Source of the DNA: Vibrio albus
Lineage (GTDB): Bacteria; Pseudomonadota; Gammaproteobacteria; Enterobacterales; Vibrionaceae
Assembly (NCBI RefSeq): GCF_003144035.1
Contig: NZ_QFWT01000001.1
Coordinates: 186,001 to 250,000, forward strand
Length of the DNA stretch: 64,000 bases
Reading direction: 5' to 3'
Under the pieces are notes generated by a model. That model searched no databases. It saw nothing but the letters and a program-made list of their open reading frames with translations, and was not told the DNA's origin. Each line of letters begins with the position of its first letter. The stretch's first letter is position 1. Shown piece after piece: positions 9,054 to 16,978 of this stretch. Both the position numbers and the translations under genes were made by a program.

Positions 9054-10702
9054 TAGTGCGCCATCCAGTGTTTTTTATCTCGTGATGAATCGTCTTTCTT
9101 CGGTCTTGCTGGCATTCTTGCTCTCATTTCCTGAGCAATCATGTAGCTCATGAGCTGGTCATCAAAGCAGCCGGTTTGGGCATTCATGCTGCCTTTTTTG
9201 TCGTAAACGTAGGTGTGGACTTCAGAAGCGGTACCAATCCAGCGGATCCCGGAAATTCCGTTCTTGAGTAAAGTTTTAAAGCCTTCAGTGAGGATAGGCT
9301 TGCTATGCTTAGTGGTTAGCCAGCCTAGCTTAACGGTTTCGTCTTCATCTTCCCGGTCAATGTACTGCTCGGCGTAAATTCGGCTACCTGGATAGATGTC
9401 TTTCAGAGCCAGGATAAAGGCGTGACCATGGTTATTACGCTCAGGACCAATAAACGCTTTGTTGTACCAGGTGCCGATATGCTTGGCTAAATGCGCCAAG
9501 AGCTCGACATCGATATGACCAAACCAATGAGCCACCTGCTCGCCTGTGGATTTCTTCACGACATCGATACTGGATCTGTCCCCATGTTCCAAACCTTCCG
9601 CAATATCCACACCTATGGCGTAGTCTTCCTCTTCGTCCGGCAGCTCCCATATCAGCAACATGTTATGAAGGGTTTTCTGGCCTTTCTCATCCAGTTTATC
9701 CGGCTTCGCTGCTTTGGTTTTATTGCCGGTCATTGGTTCCATATCGTAAACAATCAACGGAGCTTCGCAGTCAGCCTCGGCATTCATGGCATCAATCGCA
9801 TTGAATACCCGGCGACCAGAAACCAAAAACGCCTCAAGTGGCGTTGATGGGAATTCCTGCTTCATTTCTTCGCCCTGGTCGGCTTCTTTGAGCACGTACC
9901 ACTGCTTTTGCTCATCATCCAGAGGTCTGCCCATCGATTTCTCAACAGCAGCAAAATACTCCTTATGAACTTTTCCGAGCACTAAACCACGCTTAGGAAC
10001 CGGTGAGCGATACTTTGGGTCTTGCCACCATGCAAAGAAGTGGAACTTCCATTCAAGCTTTGAAAGGTCAACGCCACCTCGGCCCAGCTCCATAGCTCGC
10101 ATACACATGGAGTGATAGTCACCGCCGACACCTTCAGCGGTGGATTCAATAAAGGCGATACAGTCTTCATGAATGGCGTTTAAGGTACCGGTTCTTACTT
10201 CCTTTGCCTTCTCCGGATACTTCGCACATATCTTCCCATGCTCAGAAATATGCAGGCGCTGAACCGTACCAGAACGAAACGATGTGGCCACCTGAATGCT
10301 TGAGCCATGTTCAAAAAAAATCGCGCCTCCTGTTGAACCGGAACGGCGCGACTTAATCTTGAATCTGGACTTTAACCAGGGTGGTAAGTTATCGAAGGGT
10401 ATTTCTATCTTTGTCCTGAATATTTCACCGGCTGCATTTTTATCCTGAGCAATAATCCCGCATTTCAGGTTGTCGTTAAACAAGGACTCATCCAGCAGGT
10501 AGATATCAATCGCGGTAGAGAACCCTATCTGCCTCGCTTTCAGAATGATGTTGAGGTACCACATCATTTGAAACAATAGCTTTTGCGCTGGCCTTAAACG
10601 AAAACGAACAAGTTTCCCCTGTTCGTTTTCTATCATGTAGAGGTTGTCTAAGCGCCACCATTTGTCTGATAGGTGGGCTTTGATGATGTCGGTTTCTTGC
10701 AT
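9053..10702 (-). CDS. Terminase large subunit
   Basis: The 549-residue protein has the two domains of large terminases. A Walker A-like KARQIGFST is at residues 55-63 and an acidic Walker B-type segment follows (CIAFIESTAEG near 180). The C-terminal RNase H-like nuclease shows AIGVDIAEG near residue 365 and CFDDQLMSYM near residue 515, supplying the usual metal-binding Asp residues. It packages DNA through the portal encoded next. The gene is separated from the small terminase by the tailspike gene and one small gene, an unusual arrangement. Confidence 0.92.
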   Translation of the reverse strand: MQETDIIKAHLSDKWWRLDNLYMIENEQGKLVRFRLRPAQKLLFQMMWYLNIILKARQIGFSTAIDIYLLDESLFNDNLKCGIIAQDKNAAGEIFRTKIEIPFDNLPPWLKSRFKIKSRRSGSTGGAIFFEHGSSIQVATSFRSGTVQRLHISEHGKICAKYPEKAKEVRTGTLNAIHEDCIAFIESTAEGVGGDYHSMCMRAMELGRGGVDLSKLEWKFHFFAWWQDPKYRSPVPKRGLVLGKVHKEYFAAVEKSMGRPLDDEQKQWYVLKEADQGEEMKQEFPSTPLEAFLVSGRRVFNAIDAMNAEADCEAPLIVYDMEPMTGNKTKAAKPDKLDEKGQKTLHNMLLIWELPDEEEDYAIGVDIAEGLEHGDRSSIDVVKKSTGEQVAHWFGHIDVELLAHLAKHIGTWYNKAFIGPERNNHGHAFILALKDIYPGSRIYAEQYIDREDEDETVKLGWLTTKHSKPILTEGFKTLLKNGISGIRWIGTASEVHTYVYDKKGSMNAQTGCFDDQLMSYMIAQEMRARMPARPKKDDSSRDKKHWMAH

Positions 10703-10710
10703 CTAGACTA

Positions 10711-10839
10711 CTACGCATCAAGTATATTTAGTTCAATCATCTTCAAGCGGCGCGGTGAGGCGCTGGAAGATAGCTCCAGAGTGATGAATTTGTCGTCGTT
10801 CGTGGCACTGGCGTGGTATTGAGTTAAAGCTTCTGACAT
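10711..10839 (-). CDS. Small unknown protein, 42 aa
   Basis: A 42-codon frame from ATG 10839 to a TAG at 10711 fills the gap between tailspike and large terminase, leaving only three bases after the tailspike stop and eight before the terminase start. The product starts MSEALTQYHASATND and has no membrane segment. The tight packing is the main argument that it is translated; the family is unknown. A tailspike or packaging accessory role would be guesswork. Confidence 0.5.
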   Translation of the reverse strand: MSEALTQYHASATNDDKFITLELSSSASPRRLKMIELNILDA

Positions 10840-10842
10840 AGA

Positions 10843-13800
10843 TTAACTCCACGTTTCATCATTCACGGTACCATCGCCAGAAATTCTCGCTGGTGAGCCA
10901 CTGTCTTTATGATCAAACAGATTGGTCAGACCCGCTTCGGCATTGATAGATGCATCCGTACAGTCTTTGGTTCTGGTGTTATACAGGTTTAAAATGCCAT
11001 CATCCTTAAGCACACTAAAGCCAACCCGACAGCGTTCAACCAAAACATTGTGAGCATTACACACCGTGTAATGGCCATCGTCTTGAACATCATTGACAAC
11101 CGCAATGCCACCCTCTCGATCGTTCTCCCAGCCACAATCCCGAACATGAGCATGTCGAATGGTTTCTTCTGCCCCTTGTGCCGGTGCAAAACCGGTAGAG
11201 CCGCAGAATTCAAACAGACCACCATCAACCGAACCATGAGATTGCTCATGGATAGAACGGCCATCATCAAACGCCCAGGCTGAATAAGGGTCGATAGAAT
11301 GACTAACTGAGGCCACATTGGTATAACCATCGTCACGCGGTGTCTCTACCACTGTATTATGACAGTTCCAGTTATCATTTGACGCACCGATGACACTGCA
11401 ATAACGGTCCTCACCATGCGTCTTGTCAATGGAAAAACCATCACCTGGCGAACCTATATTCATCACGCTATCCAGATAAAATCGGCCTGCAGCATCCATT
11501 TTCAACCCAGCAAACTCATAGGTAAGATTAACTATAGTCACATCATGCTGAGGACCTAAGTTTTTAACACTGTACCCGTCAGGAATAATGACGGTCATGG
11601 TTAGCGGGTCAATATCCGTAATGGCGTTGACATACAACGTAGTGGTTGCCAAATCGTAAAACCAACTCGGATCAGTGGCCGATTCCAGAAGTTCCAGGCT
11701 TAAGACCGGCTTGAAAATATAATGCGGACTAATATGGGACCGCCCTCGGTGCAATGGATGACGCACATCAGATGTAATTGCGTGAAATGGAATGCTTTTC
11801 CCAAACACGAAACCACACGGATTCGACTCATCCCATAGGGCTGGCTGAATGGACGACGTGGCTTCATATACGTTGGTGTATCCATCAGAGGCCAGAAATC
11901 CGCCGATCTCTACCCCTTGCCGGCAAACTGGAATTGCACTCGTGTCGGCAATAACTTCCACGCCAGATTTAAACAAACGTCCATCAACAGAAAGGGCATC
12001 ACCGGAATAAATTCCGTCCATCACAATGATTTTATGCGCTCCTTTCGCCATCGCAGCCGCCACACTAGCCACCGGATGGTCTTTACTGCCTAAATTAGTA
12101 TTATCTCCCTCGGTGCTGACATATACCGGGCGTCGGTGCATGATGATTTCCGGGGTGAATGGAGTGAACTTATTCCCCGCTTCACGGATGAACATTTTCC
12201 CGACTACCACCCCTGATCCGTTGGGAAATACAGCCATTTGCAGACTTATACAATTATCAGCAATTGGCTTATCCGTAACCACCACATCTTCGGATTCCCC
12301 CGAATAGACCTGATTAACATCAAACTCAATGCGATAGTCTCCATTTCCATCGGACAAGTCACGAATTTCATCACCATTGGCGTCAAGTTGTTGGACCAAT
12401 ACCCTAGCACTATCAGACTGAGCATAAAAAACGGTGCAACCCGCATTAAACGTATCACCACTGATACGATCTCGTTTTACTCTCGGCCCTTTATAAGCAC
12501 CAGAAGTATTGTCATCGTCGGCCACCAATACCCTGCTGCCATTGTTTAGATTCGCTGTATATAAATCTCCGGTACCAGCATCTGAATAGTCATCAGCAAG
12601 ATCAATGTCATCTAACAAGTTTGGATAAGTAAATGCAGCAGAGGAATCCAATACGTCATTAACCTCAGTAATTCTGTCCAGGATTGAATCCCGTCGATAA
12701 CTGGCAACATCCCCCTCAACAATAGCAATATCTGACACATAAAAATCAGAATACACATCAATGCAAATGGTTATATGGTTGGTGCTATCATCTAGTTCGA
12801 TTGAGTTAAACACAAAATCCTGATACTCATCCCAGCCAACAGCTTCCAGAGTTAACGTTTCCCTGGTCACTTCTTCACTGTTATCAGTCGTCGCGTATTG
12901 GATTAGCAAGATCCGACCGGCTAACGTCGGCGTAGACCGTTTTTCGCACCGAATGGCCACACTGAAAATGGAACTGTCAAACTCATTAGCAGAGATAGGC
13001 TTTGAATAACAGGCGGTTTCAGTAAAGTGCAAACAAACCCGGTTGTTAATCAATGCTGTTTCTGGCGTATATGTGGACCAGTATTTATCCGGGTGTGCGT
13101 TAAACCAATCCTTATAGATATTCGGTAATATTTCTGCCAAATAGTCACCGTTTGCCGTGCTTTTTAATACGGTTAACTCATAATCAACATCATCGGAACG
13201 GCTCTCCAAAACTTCCGTTCTCTCATGCGTATCAACAATCAAATTAGGCAGGCGGAAGATGGGGTTATCACCCTCAACCAAACACATCGAATGAAAACTA
13301 ACTGATTGTGATAATTCACTGGTATCTGCAAAGTATATTTTAATATCAACATACTGAGTGGAAGCGTTCAACGTTAAGGCAGTCAGTTCAAAATATTCAT
13401 TGGAAACCGCCGTTGTTCTCCCTGTCAGTATGGCGTTATCTGACAGAATGTCGAACGACGAATCTCGCTCAATCAGTGCTATTTCTCCAGTGGTTCCAGC
13501 AGGAGCATTCGCAACCATGAGCGAGGTAGAAACGACTCCAGATGAAAATACAGAAGCATCGAAACGATAGTAACCATACAAGACGCCTGTTTCGTCTGAA
13601 TCCAGCGTCAAACAGGATACTCCATTAATTTTTGAAGCTGATGCCGTTCCGGTGACGACCGATGGCAACTCGGTGCCAACTAACTGTTCTAGGCTAAACT
13701 GATTGGGCTGTCCTAAATGCAACGCGTTAGAGATGGAAGAGTCCGCCGCCGCTTGAACCGCCGTCTTTAATGGGTCGTACGGACTTTTTGACCATACCTC

Positions 13801-14139
13801 ATTGTTATAACCGTAATAACCATTGTAATCCGTTTCATCATTCCAGACTTTGGCGATAGGATAACATCCATTTGCATCAGCCGTTGGCGTGTAAGCATCC
13901 AGCGCCGCTTTAGTTTCAAATGCAATCGACTCTTCGGCTAATGATTCCATTGCCGCCTCTACTCTTTGCAGAGATTCATACGCAGCCAAGGCATAAGTAG
14001 AATCACCATTACTCGCCACTGATAACGCTTGCTGCGTGGCCGCTTTAAGCGTGGCGTATTGCTCCAACAGGTCCATTGTCTGTGTCATCAGGTCTTGAAC
14101 GGACGTTTGCAGCGCTGTTATATCGGTAGTATCAACCAT
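10843..14139 (-). CDS. Tailspike with right-handed beta-helix
   Basis: The 1098-residue protein starts with a helical, probably trimeric coiled-coil segment (about residues 1-75), followed by a short head-binding-like part. Residues about 150-640 hold three comparable beta-sandwich-like modules, each ending in a segment of the form SMCLVEGDNPIFR / DIAIVEGDVASYRR / KMFIREAGNKFTPF. From about residue 650 (RPVYVSTEGDN, KDHPVASVAAAMAKGAHKI) the pattern is that of a parallel beta-helix of the pectin-lyase type, as in polysaccharide-degrading tailspikes. It probably binds and cleaves capsule or O-antigen. Its location between the terminase genes is atypical. Confidence 0.8.
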   Translation of the reverse strand: MVDTTDITALQTSVQDLMTQTMDLLEQYATLKAATQQALSVASNGDSTYALAAYESLQRVEAAMESLAEESIAFETKAALDAYTPTADANGCYPIAKVWNDETDYNGYYGYNNEVWSKSPYDPLKTAVQAAADSSISNALHLGQPNQFSLEQLVGTELPSVVTGTASASKINGVSCLTLDSDETGVLYGYYRFDASVFSSGVVSTSLMVANAPAGTTGEIALIERDSSFDILSDNAILTGRTTAVSNEYFELTALTLNASTQYVDIKIYFADTSELSQSVSFHSMCLVEGDNPIFRLPNLIVDTHERTEVLESRSDDVDYELTVLKSTANGDYLAEILPNIYKDWFNAHPDKYWSTYTPETALINNRVCLHFTETACYSKPISANEFDSSIFSVAIRCEKRSTPTLAGRILLIQYATTDNSEEVTRETLTLEAVGWDEYQDFVFNSIELDDSTNHITICIDVYSDFYVSDIAIVEGDVASYRRDSILDRITEVNDVLDSSAAFTYPNLLDDIDLADDYSDAGTGDLYTANLNNGSRVLVADDDNTSGAYKGPRVKRDRISGDTFNAGCTVFYAQSDSARVLVQQLDANGDEIRDLSDGNGDYRIEFDVNQVYSGESEDVVVTDKPIADNCISLQMAVFPNGSGVVVGKMFIREAGNKFTPFTPEIIMHRRPVYVSTEGDNTNLGSKDHPVASVAAAMAKGAHKIIVMDGIYSGDALSVDGRLFKSGVEVIADTSAIPVCRQGVEIGGFLASDGYTNVYEATSSIQPALWDESNPCGFVFGKSIPFHAITSDVRHPLHRGRSHISPHYIFKPVLSLELLESATDPSWFYDLATTTLYVNAITDIDPLTMTVIIPDGYSVKNLGPQHDVTIVNLTYEFAGLKMDAAGRFYLDSVMNIGSPGDGFSIDKTHGEDRYCSVIGASNDNWNCHNTVVETPRDDGYTNVASVSHSIDPYSAWAFDDGRSIHEQSHGSVDGGLFEFCGSTGFAPAQGAEETIRHAHVRDCGWENDREGGIAVVNDVQDDGHYTVCNAHNVLVERCRVGFSVLKDDGILNLYNTRTKDCTDASINAEAGLTNLFDHKDSGSPARISGDGTVNDETWS

Positions 14140-14144
14140 TATTT

Positions 14145-15026
14145 TTAACTCTCACTCATTAACCCAGATTTACCCATGGATTGAATTTCAGCAACGATAT
14201 CGCTGATTGGCGTATCGTCTGCTTTGCCTTTGTTCTGTAGTTCGTCAGCTTCAAGCCCCAGTTTGCGTGAAGCGTTTTTGATTCGTTTGGTGTCCTGAAC
14301 AATCTTTTCTCTGGTCACCACATCAATACCTAAGTTGGATAGCGTTTTCGTTATTGACTCAATACGCGCCGTAAGAACATCAATTCGGTTCTCAGTTTTC
14401 TGGTAGCTGTCATACAGAGAAATTTTCTCCTCCATAGCAGTGGCGTTCTGCAGGTCTTCTGAAATCTTACCGAGATATTCAATACCCGCCTGAAGCCGGG
14501 TTCTCGTCAATATCAGCTCATCTTCCAGCGTGGCACACTCGCTAAAATCAAACATCGCCTGCTTAGACTCAGGAAAGTACCTGGCATAAATCCCCCCCTT
14601 CCTTCTCAGCTGATTCCCTGGTTCAAACGAGCAACTCGGTTCAGGATTACCACTATTCCCAACCGACAGAGAATGCCCAGGCTTAAACCTTCCGGCCGCA
14701 TCCCTTTCCGCCATGTTGCGATCCTTTGGATCGGTAGGCGTGGAGTTTGGGCTGTCTGATTTGTTTTTCTGTAAGTTTTTTGTCGAACTCTTTTTCTTAT
14801 CTGAATTTTTCCGACCCTGCGCAGTTTGCGCATTTTTACCGCGCGGTTTCCCCTTTTGCGCAGATTGCGCACTGTCGTTTTGCGCAATTTTGCGCACCTT
14901 AATGTGCCTTCGTGCAGTCTGATAATTCAGGCCTTTCTTGTCACACCAGTCCTTTGCGCTGGTCCCGTACCGCTCATGGTCACGTTCAAACTGTTTCTGT
15001 AATGCCGCCCAGTCATTCTTTGCCAT
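14145..15026 (-). CDS. Terminase small subunit
   Basis: The N-terminal 45 residues (AALQKQFERDHERYGTSAKD, LNYQTARRHIK) are the helix-turn-helix type DNA-recognition domain found in small terminases. A low-complexity, Lys/Gln/Ser-rich linker (residues 48-100) leads to AERDAAGRFKPGHS and a helical oligomerisation region (TRLQAGIEYLGKISEDLQ, then a coiled coil). It recognises the phage packaging site and delivers DNA to the large subunit. The linker-coding DNA contains six TGCGCA repeats. The gene start overlaps the small gene upstream by 14 bases. Confidence 0.83.
   Translation of the reverse strand: MAKNDWAALQKQFERDHERYGTSAKDWCDKKGLNYQTARRHIKVRKIAQNDSAQSAQKGKPRGKNAQTAQGRKNSDKKKSSTKNLQKNKSDSPNSTPTDPKDRNMAERDAAGRFKPGHSLSVGNSGNPEPSCSFEPGNQLRRKGGIYARYFPESKQAMFDFSECATLEDELILTRTRLQAGIEYLGKISEDLQNATAMEEKISLYDSYQKTENRIDVLTARIESITKTLSNLGIDVVTREKIVQDTKRIKNASRKLGLEADELQNKGKADDTPISDIVAEIQSMGKSGLMSES
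14818..14896. repeat. Six TGCGCA repeats in terminase small gene
   Basis: The palindrome TGCGCA occurs at 14818, 14827, 14857, 14866, 14881 and 14891, five of the six preceded by T. Spacings are 9, 30, 9, 15 and 10 bases. The encoded protein segment is a low-complexity linker with AQSAQ and AQTAQ. In several phages the packaging site lies inside the small-terminase gene, so this is a candidate pac or cos-binding site (inference). Confidence 0.6.
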
Positions 15027-15192
15027 GTTTGATAGATAACTCTCTGCTTAACTCACCTTCCACAACCCAATCACCGATAATTGGTTTATGCGAAGTTCTT
15101 ACTGTGATGATTCTACCCGAATGAATAACGACTCTGGCACTCTTGCCGTTATAGCCAACAATCCCGGTTACTTTCCCTGTTCTGTTACTCAT
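15013..15192 (-). CDS. Small unknown protein, 59 aa
   Basis: A 59-codon frame from ATG 15192 to TGA 15013 overlaps the end of the holin-like gene by 8 bases and the start of the small terminase by 14 bases, the compact packing expected for a real gene in this operon. The product (MSNRTGKVTGIVGYNGKSA...) is basic and beta-rich, with a KVTGIVGYNGKSARVVIHSG element suggestive of a small barrel fold. No family recognised. The packing argues for expression; function is unknown. Confidence 0.55.
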   Translation of the reverse strand: MSNRTGKVTGIVGYNGKSARVVIHSGRIITVRTSHKPIIGDWVVEGELSRELSIKHGKE

Positions 15193-15385
15193 CCGCTAAT
15201 GCCGATTGCGGCCACACGCGAAGAATAGCGATAACAACCATCAGTACGGCGTTTACTGTCGCATAAGTTACCGGGCTAATGCTCATCTGAAAGAACGGAA
15301 GGAAAATAAGAACTACGTTTAACAGGGCTGCAATTACAGCGGCTTTGAATGACCAGCGTTTCCACGCTTCAGAGAATTTCATCAT
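15185..15385 (-). CDS. Holin-like two-TM protein (DUF7940-type)
   Basis: The 66-residue protein has a basic N-terminus (SEAWKRWSFKA) and two membrane segments (AAVIAALLNVVLIFLPFF and ATVNAVLMVVIAILRVW). The pattern with a conserved Trp/Arg start and a terminal VWPQ resembles the small DUF7940 holin-like proteins encoded at the end of phage lysis cassettes. AAGGAGT eight bases before ATG supports the start. A second holin candidate lies at 16511-16717; one of the two may be an antiholin. Assignment is inferred from topology and position. Confidence 0.65.
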   Translation of the reverse strand: MMKFSEAWKRWSFKAAVIAALLNVVLIFLPFFQMSISPVTYATVNAVLMVVIAILRVWPQSALADE

Positions 15386-15472
15386 CTTGCGTTACTCCTT
15401 AAACATAATCGAGGCCCATCCGAAAATGAGCCTCTGTTATGCCAAAGTTATTTAATGCGCTATTCACTGTTG

Positions 15473-15757
15473 CTAACCAGAGTCTTCCCTCTGCTTTCGC
15501 CATTTCAGGTACTCATCAGCCTGAGTGGCGCACTCACCCAGCGCTGATTTCAATTTAGGGATATCTTCTGTCACCACTTCTGGCCAGGTGCCGATTACCG
15601 CAGGCTTCTCACAGGGAACGACTAACCCAGCAGGCGGTAAGATATATTCTGTCTGGACAACAGTCTCAGTAGGGCTCGCGCAGCTGGTCAGTAATGGACT
15701 GAGGAATAGTGCACTGGATATTGCGTATATCGTCTTTAAGGTTCTTGATGGTTTCAT
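15473..15757 (-). CDS. Outer-membrane spanin (Rz1-like lipoprotein)
   Basis: A 94-residue protein with a lipoprotein signal and lipobox LLTSCA near residue 27, then a Pro/Thr-containing stretch (LPPAGLVVPCEKP) typical of Rz1 proteins. The gene begins inside the Rz gene in another frame, overlapping by 92 bases, the standard Rz/Rz1 arrangement. The lipidated protein would sit in the outer membrane and pair with the inner-membrane spanin to fuse membranes at lysis. Confidence 0.88.
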   Translation of the reverse strand: MKPSRTLKTIYAISSALFLSPLLTSCASPTETVVQTEYILPPAGLVVPCEKPAVIGTWPEVVTEDIPKLKSALGECATQADEYLKWRKQREDSG

Positions 15758-16001
15758 TTAACTTACTCTTCTCCTTGGCTGAGCGAATGGCTCTTTCGGT
15801 AAGAAGCTGGTCCATGTATTCACGGTCTGCAGAGAATTGATTGATGATGTTGGCCTGCATAGTGGATTGCAGTTTTGATTGAGCTAACCGGGTTGTTAGA
15901 TCGTCGTTCTTGTCACTGAGTGATTTAACCTGATAACCCATCACAGCAATAACGGCCAGAACTGCCGCAAAAACGCCGAAAGTCAGGAATCTATAAATCA
16001 C
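15666..16001 (-). CDS. Inner-membrane spanin (Rz-like)
   Basis: The 111-residue protein has one N-terminal membrane anchor (FGVFAAVLAVIAVMGYQV, residues 8-25) followed by a long periplasmic coiled coil (SLSDKNDDLTTRLAQSKLQ) and a charged region. This is the i-spanin layout. The gene overlaps the lysozyme gene by 11 bases at its start and carries the Rz1 gene in its 3' part. It completes the four-part lysis cassette. Confidence 0.85.
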   Translation of the reverse strand: MIYRFLTFGVFAAVLAVIAVMGYQVKSLSDKNDDLTTRLAQSKLQSTMQANIINQFSADREYMDQLLTERAIRSAKEKSKLNETIKNLKDDIRNIQCTIPQSITDQLREPY

Positions 16002-16521
16002 TTAACACCTGCTTATCGGTTTCAGCGTGACCCAGTAACTTCAACGCTTCTTTCACTGATAACTCGCCGGTACACAGCCGAGTCTCGATGTCCCGGCGGA
16101 CCACTATCCCGTAGCAATTATTCTCTTCCAGGCGACAATCCCGTCCCGCCGCATACACCCAGCGGTTAAACTCACTGCAGGCATCCTGTTTGTTTTTGAG
16201 CTTCTTGTAGAGCGTGGACCGCTTTAAGGCATTGGTGCCGAGGTTATAGGTGAAATCCAGCGTGGCGATATGAACGTTTGGGGATAGCTGGTAATTAAGC
16301 GCTTCTAAGGGCTCATTGTGATAGCTGAGTGAGACAGCCAGTAATTGAGCACATTGCATATCCGTAAAGTTATCGTTCTGCCGGATCCCTTCTGTTTCGC
16401 CATAGCAGGCGGTAAGAACACCGCCGATATCCTGATAAGGCTCGTTCCTTAACCCTTCAAATGTGCCAGTTACCGCGATAGCGCCAAACAGAACCGAGCC
16501 GATGAGTTTGTTATACCTCAT
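15991..16521 (-). CDS. Endolysin, SAR-type lysozyme
   Basis: The 176-residue protein is a glycoside hydrolase family 24 lysozyme. The catalytic triad has the spacing of T4 lysozyme: Glu22 in TFEGLRNEPY, Asp31 in QDIGG and Thr37 in VLTACYG. Residues 5-20 form a weakly hydrophobic, Gly/Ala-rich N-terminal segment, as in signal-anchor-release endolysins of the P21 R type, which reach the periplasm through Sec and wait tethered in the membrane. The gene overlaps the holin and Rz genes by about 11 bases each. Confidence 0.9.
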   Translation of the reverse strand: MRYNKLIGSVLFGAIAVTGTFEGLRNEPYQDIGGVLTACYGETEGIRQNDNFTDMQCAQLLAVSLSYHNEPLEALNYQLSPNVHIATLDFTYNLGTNALKRSTLYKKLKNKQDACSEFNRWVYAAGRDCRLEENNCYGIVVRRDIETRLCTGELSVKEALKLLGHAETDKQVLSDL

Positions 16522-16717
16522 CGATATTAACTCCCTTATCCCGGGCGATCCTCTCGATTTCTTTCTTGTGACGGTAGTTGATTACCAGCATGGCAATACC
16601 CAGTATCAGGCTGCTGATGAACTGCCACCATTCTATCGATAGCGCAGACAAAAACGCCCCACAGCCACTGATAAGGTAAACTATGTAAGCCGTAAACTTA
16701 TCAAGCATATCTCTCAT
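16511..16717 (-). CDS. Phage holin
   Basis: A 68-residue protein with two predicted membrane segments (YIVYLISGCGAFLSALSI and QFISSLILGIAMLVIN) joined by a short turn with EWW, and a charged C-terminus (YRHKKEIERIARDKG). Size, topology and place as first gene of the lysis cassette identify it as a class II holin, similar to P21-type or HP1-type holins. With a SAR endolysin next door it would act as a pinholin. A Q-controlled terminator module lies just upstream. Confidence 0.82.
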   Translation of the reverse strand: MRDMLDKFTAYIVYLISGCGAFLSALSIEWWQFISSLILGIAMLVINYRHKKEIERIARDKGVNIDEV

Positions 16718-16819
16718 TACTCACACCCAAATTGCGCGCATAAAAAAAGCCCCGTCTTTTGGACGAGGCTTTACATGATGGGTAGATTTTGAACCACTTT
16801 TCGGCAGAAAGCAATTCTG
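16718..16819 (-). repeat. Terminator module copy A, before the lysis genes
   Basis: On the minus strand the segment starts CAGAATTGCTTTCTGCCGAA, then GTGGTTCAAAATCTACCCATC, an intrinsic terminator (16747-16771) and GCGCAATTTGGG leading to the holin ribosome site. The same order is found at 6880-6977. Here it stands where lambdoid phages have the late-promoter leader with tR', so it may be a target for the Q protein (inference). Confidence 0.7.
16747..16771 (-). terminator. Leader terminator before lysis/late operon
   Basis: Stem AAGCCTCGTC / GACGGGGCTT with an AAAA loop followed by seven T on the minus strand. It lies 30 bases before the holin gene and after the region where a late promoter is expected, the position of a Q-sensitive tR' terminator. 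Confidence 0.85.
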
Positions 16820-16947
16820 GTTGAAGAGGCTGAAGAGATGCGTCCAGATTTGGACACATCTATTTTAACCACAAATCCAGAAGACATATTGAATCATCAA
16901 TGGGGAAATAATAAATAATTATTGTCCTCTGTGATAAAACCGAAAAA

Positions 16948-16978
16948 GCAGCCTAATGCCTTTTGGTATCTAGGCTGC
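16948..16978 (-). terminator. Terminator overlapping the internal recombinase stop
   Basis: GCAGCCTA and TAGGCTGC form an 8-bp perfect stem around the stop codon of the recombinase gene, followed by TTTTTCGG on the minus strand. The stop codon itself is part of the stem, an economical gene end. Confidence 0.85.
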
